Assembly: GCA_017444615.1 (NCBI GenBank)
Contig: JAFSWF010000064.1
Span: forward strand, 1 to 32,438
Length of the DNA stretch: 32,438 nt
Direction: 5' to 3'
DNA from: Paludibacteraceae bacterium
GTDB lineage: Bacteria > Bacteroidota > Bacteroidia > Bacteroidales > Paludibacteraceae
Shown: in pieces, positions 1 through 7,149 of the stretch
How the letters are laid out: each line of letters starts with the position of its first letter
How positions within the stretch are numbered: position 1 is the stretch's first letter
Made by a program: the position numbers and the translations under genes
Notes under the pieces: generated by a model
Databases searched by the model: none
The model's input: the letters and a program-made list of their open reading frames with translations, nothing else
What the model was told of the DNA's origin: nothing

Positions 1-4
1 CGTG

Positions 5-36
5 CAAAGTTACAAAAAAAAAATGACATGTGCAAA
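5..36 (-). promoter_or_regulatory. Leftward Bacteroidota promoter at window edge
   Basis: On the minus strand a TTTG box (36-33) is followed after exactly 20 bases by TAACTTTG (12-5), the Bacteroidota sigma-ABfr type promoter (-33 TTTG, -7 TANNTTTG). It points out of the window, so its gene is not visible. Spacing and both boxes match the other promoters found in this window. Confidence 0.6.
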
Positions 37-57
37 TAAAAAATAATGAACAAAAAG

Positions 58-82
58 TATATATATACTACGTATATATATA
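58..82. repeat. Perfect AT-only hairpin
   Basis: TATATATATAC (58-68) and GTATATATATA (72-82) are perfect inverted repeats of 11 bp around a 3-base loop. It lies just upstream of the leftward promoter. It could be a cruciform-prone or regulator-binding site; no function is shown by the sequence. Confidence 0.55.
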
Positions 83-114
83 GAAAATGTGACGAAATTG
101 CACAAAAAGGGCGT

Positions 115-158
115 TTATCCTATGGGTATCCTATGGTTATCCTATGGGTATCCTATGG
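115..158. repeat. Tandem repeat, 22-bp unit made of two 11-bp halves
   Basis: Two exact copies of a 22-bp unit, each made of near-identical halves (TTATCCTATGGG then TATCCTATGG). It lies in the gene-free left end and is one of many short-period tandem repeats in this window. Iteron-like in form, but two units are too few to claim an origin. Confidence 0.6.
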
Positions 159-244
159 TAAGGGTTCGTGTCGGTCTCGTGATTTGGCGGTGACGGAGTG
201 TGGAAGGTAGGCAAAAGAGAAGGTAGGAAAAAAAAGAAGGTTGG

Positions 245-273
245 CAAAAAAAGAAGGTTGTCTCCCGACAACC
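245..273 (-). terminator. Rho-independent terminator (minus strand)
   Basis: On the minus strand GGTTGTC, loop GGGA, GACAACC forms a 7-bp stem, followed by TTC and a run of seven T. It closes the short transcript started by the promoter at 322-353. It is about 240 bases beyond the usp stop, so it could also catch read-through from that operon. Confidence 0.7.
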
Positions 274-316
274 CAACCTTTTCATTTAACCTTAAAATCT
301 AATACCATGAAAAACA
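245..316 (-). ncRNA. Putative ~70-nt small RNA or leader-peptide transcript
   Basis: The region between a good promoter (322-353) and a good terminator (245-273), both on the minus strand, defines a transcript of about 70 nt. It contains one tiny open frame, ATG at 308 to TGA at 282, reading MVLDFKVK, ending just before the terminator stem. The transcript could be a stand-alone small RNA, or a leader peptide followed by an attenuator for a gene to the left. The 40-base promoter block is 36/40 identical to the block in front of the tRNA-Glu gene, which supports a real transcription unit. The start point is inferred, not seen. A longer 61-codon frame over 292-477 is not supported because the promoter lies inside it. 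Confidence 0.45.
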
Positions 317-321
317 CGGTG

Positions 322-353
322 CAAAAGTACTGCTTTTTGACGATATGACCAAA
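322..353 (-). promoter_or_regulatory. Promoter of the small transcript
   Basis: Minus strand: TTTG (353-350), 20-base spacer, TACTTTTG (329-322). Both boxes and the spacing match the Bacteroidota consensus. The surrounding 40 bases (321-360) match 5221-5260, the promoter of tRNA-Glu, at 36 positions. Confidence 0.65.
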
Positions 354-450
354 TATTTTGACGAAAAAGTGTCAAAAAACTAATTTTTGCAAAATTCAGT
401 TGACAAAAAGACGCGGATTTATTCGCGGGAAGACAAAAAGACAGGCTTAG

Positions 451-508
451 TGGAGGGGGGAGATAGGTATAGGTCATGGGGGTAGAGAGATATAGGTCGT
501 GGAGGGAT
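451..508. repeat. Imperfect ~23-bp tandem repeat downstream of usp
   Basis: About two and a half diverged copies of a purine-rich unit containing TATAGGTCRTGG, starting a few bases past the usp stop codon. No gene or terminator is visible in it. Confidence 0.4.
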
Positions 509-513
509 GGGTT

Positions 514-1176
514 TTAGTCGCAGAGAGAGAATAAGTCTTCGCGGGGATTGACTAAGAGGACCGGAACGGGTGATTTGCGGATGGCGTGTCTTTCGGGTGG
601 TCCGAAAAGGATGTCATCCAGTCCGTAATCGCGGCTGGCGGTGAGGATGAGTAGGTCGTGTTGAAAATCTCGTTGGCGTTCGGCGGCTTCGCGTATCAGT
701 CCAAACGAGTCCTTGCGGGCTAAGACTATTTCGTAGGTAATAGGACCGGCTGCGCCTGTAAGACCGGCTTCGCCTGTAGGACCGCTTTGCTGTAAGACCG
801 TCCTTTGGACTGTAAGATCTTTTATAAGGCGTTCGTTGATTTTTTCTATGTGGGTGACGATTCGTTGGACGTTTTGGCGGGCGTGGGAACCGTAATCGTT
901 GGCTTGGAGGAGGATGATATGTGCGCCGGTTTTGCGGGCAAGATAGGTGCAAATCTCCGCTTTGTAGGTTTCTTCTTCCAACATAGAGACCGGCACTAAT
1001 AAGCGTCGTAGGGGTTGGACGTTCATGGTAGGCGTGACGAAGACATAAGGTCGTCTCTCTTCGCGACAAGCATCTAACTGCCGCTGTATGAGGCGGCGGT
1101 TATTGTCACAGGTGATTACCCTTATATCACCATTGTTTTCCAAAGGAAAACCATGTACCATTTGTTCATTTACCAT
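514..1176 (-). CDS. Universal stress protein-like (UspA family), with collagen-like insert
   Basis: Protein of about 215-220 aa. A typical Usp first strand is visible (RLLVPVSM, residues ~58-65), then a helix and the strand AHIILLQAND, and near the C-terminus DLLILTAS and SPVPVLLVNP, the usual Usp ending. The ATP-binding G-2x-G-9x-G signature is not clear, so nucleotide binding is uncertain. Residues ~131-145 are five Gly-X-Y triplets (GPT GEA GLT GAA GPI) coded by a DNA repeat (741-817), which looks like an insertion in a loop. It is third in the mutS-mltG-usp run. The start is uncertain because ATGs at 1176 and 1161 both lie inside a 7-bp tandem repeat that spans the gap to mltG. Family call is by fold pattern only. 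Confidence 0.65.
   Translation of the reverse strand: MVNEQMVHGFPLENNGDIRVITCDNNRRLIQRQLDACREERRPYVFVTPTMNVQPLRRLLVPVSMLEEETYKAEICTYLARKTGAHIILLQANDYGSHARQNVQRIVTHIEKINERLIKDLTVQRTVLQQSGPTGEAGLTGAAGPITYEIVLARKDSFGLIREAAERQRDFQHDLLILTASRDYGLDDILFGPPERHAIRKSPVPVLLVNPREDLFSLCD
741..817. repeat. In-gene array of four mini-hairpins (16-20 bp units)
   Basis: Read on the minus strand, each unit is CYTACA, a short stem-loop, then GGT (only GG after the first stem-loop). The stem-loops are GTCC-AAA-GGAC, GC-AAA-GC, GGC-GAA-GCC and GGC-GCA-GCC: the stem sequence changes between units but pairing is kept. The array is in frame within the usp-like gene and encodes Gly-X-Y triplets. Confidence 0.7.
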
Positions 1177-1237
1177 TTACCATGTACCATTTGTTCATTT
1201 ACCATTTACCATTTACCATTTACCATTTGTTCATTTA
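1151..1237. repeat. Heptamer tandem repeat spanning mltG stop and usp start
   Basis: About 12 units of a 7-bp motif, TAAATGG on the minus strand, with variants TAAATGA, ACAAATGG and TACATGG. The mltG stop codon (TGA in AAATGA) is in the first unit and the candidate usp start codons are in the last ones. Because 7 is not a multiple of 3, ATG and stop triplets occur in all three frames, so copy-number change would alter the spacing and possibly the frame of the usp start. Confidence 0.85.
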
Positions 1238-2283
1238 GACCGACTGAGGGTGTCCATGGTGTGATGATACTGAGCGGCGGCGGAAGCGTGTCCGTTGAAG
1301 GACGAGGAGAAAATGTGCGTTCCGTCGAGTTTGGGACTTGCGCACATGTAGAGGTAGTTAGTGGATGGTGAGTTGAGTACAAAATCCATCGTTTCGGGCA
1401 GCGGGCAACGAATAGGTCCGGGAGGTAATCCTCTGTTTTTGTAGGTGTTATACGGCGAATCGACGGCTAAGTGGCGATAGAGCACACGCTTTAGTTTGAA
1501 ATCGCCTACGGCGTATTTGACGGTAGGACACGCTTGCAGCGGCATGCCTTTGCGAAGACGGTTGATGTAAAGGCTGGCGATAGTAGGCATATCGCTTTTG
1601 CGGTATGTTTCACCTTCTACAATAGAGGCTAAGATAGCGACTTCAATGGGTGTTAAGCCTATGGAATCGGCTTTGTGGCGACGGGTGTCATTCCAGAAGA
1701 TTTTATACTCCCGCTCCATGCGATGGAAGAGAGCATCGGGTTTGATATTCCATAGCACTTCGTAGGTATTGGGGATGAAGAGGCACCGGCTGGTTTCCTT
1801 ATCCATTCCGAATTGCGCCATGTATTCGTTGCTATCCAGTAACTGGAAGAGGGTCTCCGTGTCCATCATGAGGTTATTGGTCACTTTTTCCGCCAGTTCG
1901 TGGGACGTGCGGGCGGAGTTGTTCCACGTGATTTTGACCGGCGTCTGATGGCCGTATTTGAGACGGTTAATTAGCTCTTTATCACCCATTTGCGCCGGAA
2001 AAGTATAGTGTCCGGGTTCGGGGTAATTGAAGAGGTACATGCGTGAGTGGAGTCGGAAATTGACGTCTGACCCGACCTCGTAATCCTCTTGTATCAGGGC
2101 CATGACCGAATCGGTGGTGGCACCCGGGTAGATGTTATAACTATGCTCCTTATCGTCCTTTGCGCGGAAGTTACTGACCTGCAAACGATAGTACTGCTCC
2201 ATGGCCACTGAAAGCCCCAGAAAGAGGAATCCAAAGACCATCGCAATGATGACGCGAACAATATATCTTTTTTTGAAACGCAT
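1231..2283 (-). CDS. mltG: Endolytic murein transglycosylase MltG (YceG-like)
   Basis: Inner-membrane enzyme that cuts nascent peptidoglycan strands and sets glycan length. The 350-aa protein has one N-terminal membrane helix (residues ~8-27, VRVIIAMVFGFLFLGLSVAM) and then a periplasmic part. The catalytic region ASIVEGETYRKSDMP carries the general acid Glu at 223, matching the E. coli IVEKET motif. INRLRKGMPLQACPTVKYA and YNTYKNRGLPPGPI are the standard family signatures. Length is normal. The gene starts 10 bases after the mutS stop and is surely cotranscribed with it. Its stop codon lies in the first unit of a heptamer repeat. Confidence 0.93.
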   Translation of the reverse strand: MRFKKRYIVRVIIAMVFGFLFLGLSVAMEQYYRLQVSNFRAKDDKEHSYNIYPGATTDSVMALIQEDYEVGSDVNFRLHSRMYLFNYPEPGHYTFPAQMGDKELINRLKYGHQTPVKITWNNSARTSHELAEKVTNNLMMDTETLFQLLDSNEYMAQFGMDKETSRCLFIPNTYEVLWNIKPDALFHRMEREYKIFWNDTRRHKADSIGLTPIEVAILASIVEGETYRKSDMPTIASLYINRLRKGMPLQACPTVKYAVGDFKLKRVLYRHLAVDSPYNTYKNRGLPPGPIRCPLPETMDFVLNSPSTNYLYMCASPKLDGTHIFSSSFNGHASAAAQYHHTMDTLSRSK

Positions 2284-2293
2284 AGATGAATCG

Positions 2294-4924
2294 TTATTTA
2301 TTGGCTCCGACGAGTTTTTTTATTTCTGACAGTTTATTGAGCGCCTCGAGTGGCGTTAAGTTGTTGATATCCAGCGACTGCACTTCGTCTCGGATCTGCT
2401 CCAAGACGGGGTCGTCCAATTGGAAGAAGCTCAGTTGCATGCCGTCTCGCATCTCTCCTAAGTGCGCTTTGGCGTTGGCTTTGGCGTTGGTGGAGGCTGC
2501 GCCTTCCAACTCCGCTAAGATTTTATTGGCGCGTTCGATGATAGAAGCGGGCATGCCTGCCAGTTTAGCCACATGAATACCGAAGCTGTGTTCCGAGCCT
2601 CCGCGCACCAGTTTGCGCAGGAAAATGACCTTGCCGTTCACCTCTTTGACGGAGACGTTGTAATTGCGAATACGGTCGAAAGTTTTCTCCATTTCGTTCA
2701 GTTCGTGGTAGTGGGTGGCAAAGAGCGTTTTGGCATGGCCGCGATTCTCGTGGATATATTCGACGATGGCCCACGCGATAGAGATGCCGTCGTAGGTGGA
2801 AGTGCCTCGTCCGAGTTCGTCAAAGAGCACTAAGCTGCGTTCGCTGAGGTTATTCAAGATAGAGGCGGCTTCGTTCATCTCCACCATGAAGGTTGATTCG
2901 CCGAGAGAGATGTTATCGCTGGCACCGACGCGGGTGAAGATCTTATCCACGACGCCGATGGAAGCGCTTTCTGCGGGTACGAACGAACCCATTTGCGCGA
3001 GTAGCACAATGAGCGCTGTTTGACGCAGTAAGGCAGACTTTCCTGCCATGTTAGGACCGGTGATGATGATGATCTGTTGGCCGTTGTTGTCTAAGAGCAC
3101 ATCGTTGGCTATATATTGCTCACCTATAGGCAGTTGCTGTTCGATAACAGGGTGTCTGCCTTGCCGAATATCGATGACAAGACTGTCGTTGATATCCGGG
3201 CACACGTACTTATATTCCGCGGCAATGGTGGCGAAGGAGAGGAGGCAGTCGAGTTGCGCGAGCACGCGGGCGTTGAGTTGGAGTTGGGGTACCCATTCGG
3301 TGATGGCTAATATCAACTCCTGATAGAGCCGGTTTTCGATGATCTGAATGCGTTCTTCTGCGGTGGTGATTTTTTGCTCGTAGGTCTTGAGTTCCTCGGT
3401 GATGTACCGCTCCGCATTGACCAGCGTCTGTTTGCGGATCCACTCCGGAGGCACTTGGTCTTTGTAGGTGTTGCGGACCTCGAGGTAATAGCCGAAGACG
3501 TTATTATAGCCTATTTTGAGGCTGCTGATGCCGGTTCGTTCTATCTCGCGTTGCTGGATCTGCAGCAGGTAATCCTTGCCGTCCGACTGAATGGCACGCA
3601 GTTCATCCAGTTCGGTATCCACTCCTCGTGCGATGATGTTGGGTCGTCCTTGTACCACAGGCGGGTCAGGCACTATCTCCCGCTCAATGCGGCTTCGCAT
3701 CGATGAGCAGGCATCCAGTTGATCGCCGAGGAGGCCTAGATAGGCGTTGGCATTGGCTTTGGTATTGGCTTCTTCGCATAGGCGTTTAATAGGAGCTATA
3801 ACTCGCAGAGCTACACCGAGTTGAACCATTTCGCGCGGACCGATACGACCTGTGGAGATCTTGCCCACAATGCGCTCTAAGTCTCCCACTTGTTGCAGGG
3901 CTTCGCTCAGGTTCTCTCGGGCTTCGGGATAGCGGAAAAAATGCTCCACGACCGTTTGTCGATTGCGGATGGGGCGCACTTCTTTTAGCGGGAAAGAGAG
4001 CCAGCGGTGCAACATGCGCCCGCCCATAGGCGTGAGCGTGCGATCAATTATATCATAGAGCGTGCGGCTCTCTTCCGTCTGTCCGCCGATTAGCTCTAAG
4101 TTGCGAATGGTGAAGCGGTCCAACCATACGTATTTATCTTCCTCAATGCGGCTAAGGTGCTGAATATGACCGGTTTGCAGATGTTGTGTCATGTCGAGGT
4201 ATAAGATGATACCTCCTGCAGCCGTCACACCGGCTGGCATCGGTTCGAGTCCAAATCCCTTGAGCGAACTGACGCCCCATAGTTTCTGCAATCGTTCGCG
4301 CGCCGTCGATTCGACCAGCATCCAGTCTTCGAGTTCGAACGTAAAATACTTGTTTCCGAACAGGTTCTCCATCTCCGTTTTGCGGCCGCGTAGTAGTAAC
4401 ACTTCTTTGGGCGCAAAATTAGTCAGTAACTTGTCGATGTAATCGCTGTCGCCTTGTCCCGCCAAGAACTCACCGGTGGAGATATCTAAAAATGCGACGC
4501 CTATTTGGTGTTTTTCGAAATGCAGACACGCCACCCAGTTGTTCTCTTTCTGCGTGAGTGTGGTGTCCGAATAACTGACACCCGGAGTGACCAATTCCGT
4601 CACGCCGCGTTTGACCAGTTTCTTGGTTAGTTTGGGGTCCTCTAACTGGTCACAGATAGCTACGCGCAGCCCTGCACGTACCAACTTAGGCAGGTAGGTG
4701 TCCAAGGCATGGAAGGGGAAGCCCGCCATTTCTACGGCCTGCGCGGCGGCACTACCGCCGTTGGAGCGGTGGGTGAGGGTGATATTCAGTATCTTGCTTG
4801 CGCGAACCGCGTCCTCTGCGTATGTCTCGTAGAAGTCTCCGCATCGAAACAACAGCATCGCATCGGGATACTGTGTTTTGATGTCGCGAAACTGCTTCAT
4901 CATCGGTGTTAATTCGTTTGCCAT
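2294..4924 (-). CDS. mutS: DNA mismatch repair protein MutS
   Basis: Recognises mispaired bases and, with ATP, recruits MutL. The 876-aa protein has the mismatch-reading Phe-X-Glu near the N-terminus (GDFYE, F31 and E33), Walker A GPNMAGKS (residues ~623-630), and Walker B with signature [16 protein letters not shown]. The ATG at 4924 ([12 protein letters not shown]) is chosen over a TTG at 4936 because it fits the usual MutS start; the promoter just upstream allows either. Two low-complexity inserts made of Asn/Ala/Lys are visible, [13 protein letters not shown] (~385-397) and [13 protein letters not shown] (~808-821), both coded by GCCAAN hexamers. All catalytic motifs are intact, so the protein should work. 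First gene of the mutS-mltG-usp operon. Confidence 0.97.
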   Translation of the reverse strand: MANELTPMMKQFRDIKTQYPDAMLLFRCGDFYETYAEDAVRASKILNITLTHRSNGGSAAAQAVEMAGFPFHALDTYLPKLVRAGLRVAICDQLEDPKLTKKLVKRGVTELVTPGVSYSDTTLTQKENNWVACLHFEKHQIGVAFLDISTGEFLAGQGDSDYIDKLLTNFAPKEVLLLRGRKTEMENLFGNKYFTFELEDWMLVESTARERLQKLWGVSSLKGFGLEPMPAGVTAAGGIILYLDMTQHLQTGHIQHLSRIEEDKYVWLDRFTIRNLELIGGQTEESRTLYDIIDRTLTPMGGRMLHRWLSFPLKEVRPIRNRQTVVEHFFRYPEARENLSEALQQVGDLERIVGKISTGRIGPREMVQLGVALRVIAPIKRLCEEANTKANANAYLGLLGDQLDACSSMRSRIEREIVPDPPVVQGRPNIIARGVDTELDELRAIQSDGKDYLLQIQQREIERTGISSLKIGYNNVFGYYLEVRNTYKDQVPPEWIRKQTLVNAERYITEELKTYEQKITTAEERIQIIENRLYQELILAITEWVPQLQLNARVLAQLDCLLSFATIAAEYKYVCPDINDSLVIDIRQGRHPVIEQQLPIGEQYIANDVLLDNNGQQIIIITGPNMAGKSALLRQTALIVLLAQMGSFVPAESASIGVVDKIFTRVGASDNISLGESTFMVEMNEAASILNNLSERSLVLFDELGRGTSTYDGISIAWAIVEYIHENRGHAKTLFATHYHELNEMEKTFDRIRNYNVSVKEVNGKVIFLRKLVRGGSEHSFGIHVAKLAGMPASIIERANKILAELEGAASTNAKANAKAHLGEMRDGMQLSFFQLDDPVLEQIRDEVQSLDINNLTPLEALNKLSEIKKLVGANK
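2463..2500. repeat. GCCAAN hexamer repeat inside mutS (C-terminal)
   Basis: On the minus strand this reads as GCCAAM hexamers coding TNAKANAKA, between the ATPase core and the C-terminal segment of MutS. Nearly the same hexamers occur at 3739-3772 and in thiL at 20369-20396. Confidence 0.65.
3739..3772. repeat. GCCAAN hexamer repeat inside mutS (core domain)
   Basis: Second hexamer block in mutS, coding ANTKANANA in a loop of the central lever/core region. In frame and without effect on flanking conserved sequence. Confidence 0.6.
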
Positions 4925-4946
4925 CAGCTCATACAATTTTGCGGTG

Positions 4947-4978
4947 CAAAATTACAAAAAATTATCGACATACGCAAG
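4947..4978 (-). promoter_or_regulatory. mutS operon promoter
   Basis: Minus strand CTTG (4978-4975), 20-base spacer, TAATTTTG (4954-4947). The transcription start should fall near 4940, giving a leader of about 15 bases to the chosen mutS ATG. Confidence 0.75.
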
Positions 4979-5040
4979 GGTAAAGTGTGTTTTTTGAGGA
5001 AAAAGCAGAAAATACGGATAGTAGGGATTCTGTATAACAC

Positions 5041-5067
5041 AAAAAAGAGCCCGTTAAAGGCTCTTTT
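5041..5067 (-). terminator. Terminator of tRNA-Glu
   Basis: Minus strand AAAAGAGCC, 7-base loop, GGCTCTTTT, then two more T: a 9-bp stem with a T tail, starting 4 bases past the tRNA 3' end. Confidence 0.85.
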
Positions 5068-5070
5068 GAG

Positions 5071-5143
5071 TAGTGCTACCCGGACTCGAACCGGGGTTTA
5101 CGGCGTGAGAGGCCGTTGTCCTAGGCCACTAGACGATAGCACC
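5071..5143 (-). tRNA. tRNA-Glu (anticodon CTC)
   Basis: A 73-base cloverleaf on the minus strand. Acceptor GGTGCTA pairs with TAGCACT (G1 with T72 is a wobble pair); D arm region GTCTAGTGGCCTAGGAC; anticodon stem ACGGC/GCCGT with loop CTCTCAC, so the anticodon is CTC and it reads GAG; T arm CCCGG TTCGAGT CCGGG; discriminator A. The 3' CCA is not encoded. It has its own promoter about 80 bases upstream and its own terminator. A hairpin CCCCG/CGGGG (5153-5167) lies in the 5' leader and may help processing. Confidence 0.95.
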
Positions 5144-5221
5144 CGGAAGTGTCCCCGTCAATCGGGGAAACTGGCCTCCGCCGGAAGGGGCATTATAGTG
5201 CTCTTCGGACGAAAGCGACTG

Positions 5222-5253
5222 CAAAGGTACTGCTTTTTTTTGATATGACCAAA
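5222..5253 (-). promoter_or_regulatory. tRNA-Glu promoter
   Basis: Minus strand TTTG (5253-5250), 20-base spacer, TACCTTTG (5229-5222). The expected leader to the tRNA 5' end is about 70 bases. The 40-base block is nearly the same as that at 321-360. Confidence 0.75.
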
Positions 5254-5297
5254 TATTTTGGCAAAAAAATGCATTTTTAGGTCATTTTTTTATCAAA

Positions 5298-6938
5298 TCA
5301 CTTGTATAAGAAGCGTTTGATAGAGCGTTTTGGCGTTTTTTCGAAGGGTTTGTCTTGTACCTCGATGTCCGCCACTTTGCTGTAGGACGGAATGAGATTA
5401 TTGAGTTTGGCGAGGTTAGCGCGCATCAGTTGTTGGATCTCTTCGAAACTCATGCGGCGTGTCAGGGTCTCATCGGGGAAGACCAACGCTACTAATTTTC
5501 CTTCGCGTTCCACGATGAGCGATTCGCCGACAGCTTCCTGGTTGTTGAGCTTGTCTTCTATCTCCTCGGGGTAGATGTTCTGTCCCGAAGCGCCCAAGAA
5601 CATCGTTTTGCAGCGACCTTTGATGTAGATATTCTTCTTTTTGTCTAATCGTCCCAGATCGCCTGTACGCATCCAACCGTCTTCGGTGAAAGCGGCTTTG
5701 GTGGCTTCTTCGTTCTTGTAATAACCCACCATCACATTCTCACCTTTTACCAGAATCTCTCCGATGCCGGCGTCGTTGGGCTGGTCAATCTTGACATCCA
5801 TGTTCATCACCGGCACACCGCCTGTTCGCGCCTTGAAATACTTAGGCGGATTACCACCGATAAGCGGTCCGCATTCCGTCATACCATAGCCGATGGAAAG
5901 CGGGAAATGAATGTCCATCAGACATTTCTCTACGATAGGGTTCATGGCCGCACCGCCGCAGATGAAATACCGCAACTTGCCGCCGAATGCGTTCCTCAAT
6001 CCGCTTTTTACCTTGGCTTTGAGGATGTTGCCGATGAGCGGCGTGTGCCAGAAAGCCCGAATCATCTGCTTGCTGAGCATCGGGTCAAGGTTCTTCTTGT
6101 AGATTTTCTCAATTACAAGTGGCACAGTCACAACGAGATAGGGTTGCACATCCTTGAGCGCCTTGAGCAGAATAGAGGGCGTGGGCGATTTGGTCAGGAA
6201 ATAAATATGTGTACCGGAACTGAGGGGGTAGAGTAACTCGCACACTTGTCCGAACATATGTGCCAGTGGTAGCATGGACACCAAGCGTTGCCCCGGGTCC
6301 ACGGGTAACATTTTCATGCCTACCTCCACATTATTGCTGATTGAGCGGCCGGTTAGCATGACCCCTTTGGGCGAGCCGGTGGAACCGGAGGTGTAGTTGA
6401 TGAGGCACAGGTCGTTGGGGTTGGCGGCAAAATGCACATCTTCGGGTTGTACCCCGTGCGGGAAACGTGCTTTGAATGCTGCTTCTAACTCTTCCGGGTC
6501 GGGTTCATGCACTTTCTTGGCGGTGTAGAGCGAACGAAAATCCTCCAACGAAATGGCCATTTTTAGGGCTTTTGGCATGGTCTGGTGTTGCAGTTCTTTC
6601 CATACATACGGTCCTACGAACAACAACTCCGAATCGGAGTGCTCCAACAGATGCGCGATATCCTCTGCCGTAAAATCCTGCAGAATAGACACGCACACGC
6701 CTTCGTACGAAGCAATCGCCAAGTACGCCACCGCCCAATTGGCGCAGTTACGACCTGCCAAGGCAATCTTATCGCCCCGTTTGATTCCCAGCGCCTCAAA
6801 GAGCACGTGCAATCGCAGCATCTGCGTAGCTAACTGACCAAAGGTGTACTCGTGATTCTCATTGTAATCGGTCAATGCAGGGTCATCCCACTGCATGGTC
6901 ATGACGTCTGTCAGGTATTGTAAATAGTGTCTTTGCAT
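5298..6938 (-). CDS. Long-chain fatty acid-CoA ligase (AMP-binding), copy 1
   Basis: Activates a carboxylic acid, probably a long-chain fatty acid, to acyl-AMP and then acyl-CoA. The 546-aa protein shows the adenylate-forming motifs in order: P-loop YTSGSTGSPKGVML (residues ~186-199), YGMTECGPLIG, TGDLGRLDKKKNIYIKGR with the hinge Asp/Arg, GQNIYPEEIED, and the C-terminal catalytic Lys in EKTPKRSIKRFLYK. The ATG at 6938 is chosen over the GTG at 6947 because it aligns with the start of the neighbouring paralogue (MATKHYLSYL versus MQRHYLQYL). It has its own promoter. The substrate cannot be read from sequence; an acyl-ACP synthetase role is possible. Confidence 0.88.
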   Translation of the reverse strand: MQRHYLQYLTDVMTMQWDDPALTDYNENHEYTFGQLATQMLRLHVLFEALGIKRGDKIALAGRNCANWAVAYLAIASYEGVCVSILQDFTAEDIAHLLEHSDSELLFVGPYVWKELQHQTMPKALKMAISLEDFRSLYTAKKVHEPDPEELEAAFKARFPHGVQPEDVHFAANPNDLCLINYTSGSTGSPKGVMLTGRSISNNVEVGMKMLPVDPGQRLVSMLPLAHMFGQVCELLYPLSSGTHIYFLTKSPTPSILLKALKDVQPYLVVTVPLVIEKIYKKNLDPMLSKQMIRAFWHTPLIGNILKAKVKSGLRNAFGGKLRYFICGGAAMNPIVEKCLMDIHFPLSIGYGMTECGPLIGGNPPKYFKARTGGVPVMNMDVKIDQPNDAGIGEILVKGENVMVGYYKNEEATKAAFTEDGWMRTGDLGRLDKKKNIYIKGRCKTMFLGASGQNIYPEEIEDKLNNQEAVGESLIVEREGKLVALVFPDETLTRRMSFEEIQQLMRANLAKLNNLIPSYSKVADIEVQDKPFEKTPKRSIKRFLYK

Positions 6939-6960
6939 ACGTTCCACAAATTTTGCGTTG

Positions 6961-6992
6961 CAAAATTACTACTTTTTTTTGAATTGTGCAAA
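6961..6992 (-). promoter_or_regulatory. Promoter of ligase copy 1
   Basis: Minus strand TTTG (6992-6989), 20-base spacer, TAATTTTG (6968-6961), leaving a leader of roughly 17 bases to the ATG. Confidence 0.75.
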
Positions 6993-7026
6993 TTTTTTGC
7001 CAATAAAAAATTAAAAATGCTGCATA

Positions 7027-7060
7027 TACAAAACGAGCGCGTGGTTTCACAATCACGCGC
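7027..7060 (-). terminator. Terminator of ligase copy 2
   Basis: Minus strand GCGCGTG, 10-base loop, CACGCGC, then TCGTTTTG. A second hairpin GTTTCTC/GAGAAAC (7068-7087) lies just before it. Together they separate the two ligase genes, which therefore seem to be independent transcripts. Confidence 0.6.
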
Positions 7061-7149
7061 AGGCTTTGTTTCTCAATAAAGAGAAACACATCTACTTACT
7101 CACTTATTTACAGAACACTGTAATTCTTGAAAAACCACAGTGTGGGGTG

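Noticed and set aside
115-158. Possible replication-origin iterons
   Set aside because: Only two 22-bp units, no dnaA or rep gene and no DnaA boxes seen nearby.
292-477. 61-codon open frame on the minus strand in the left gap
   Set aside because: The promoter at 322-353 lies inside it, the composition is that of AT-rich DNA, and nothing in the protein is recognisable.
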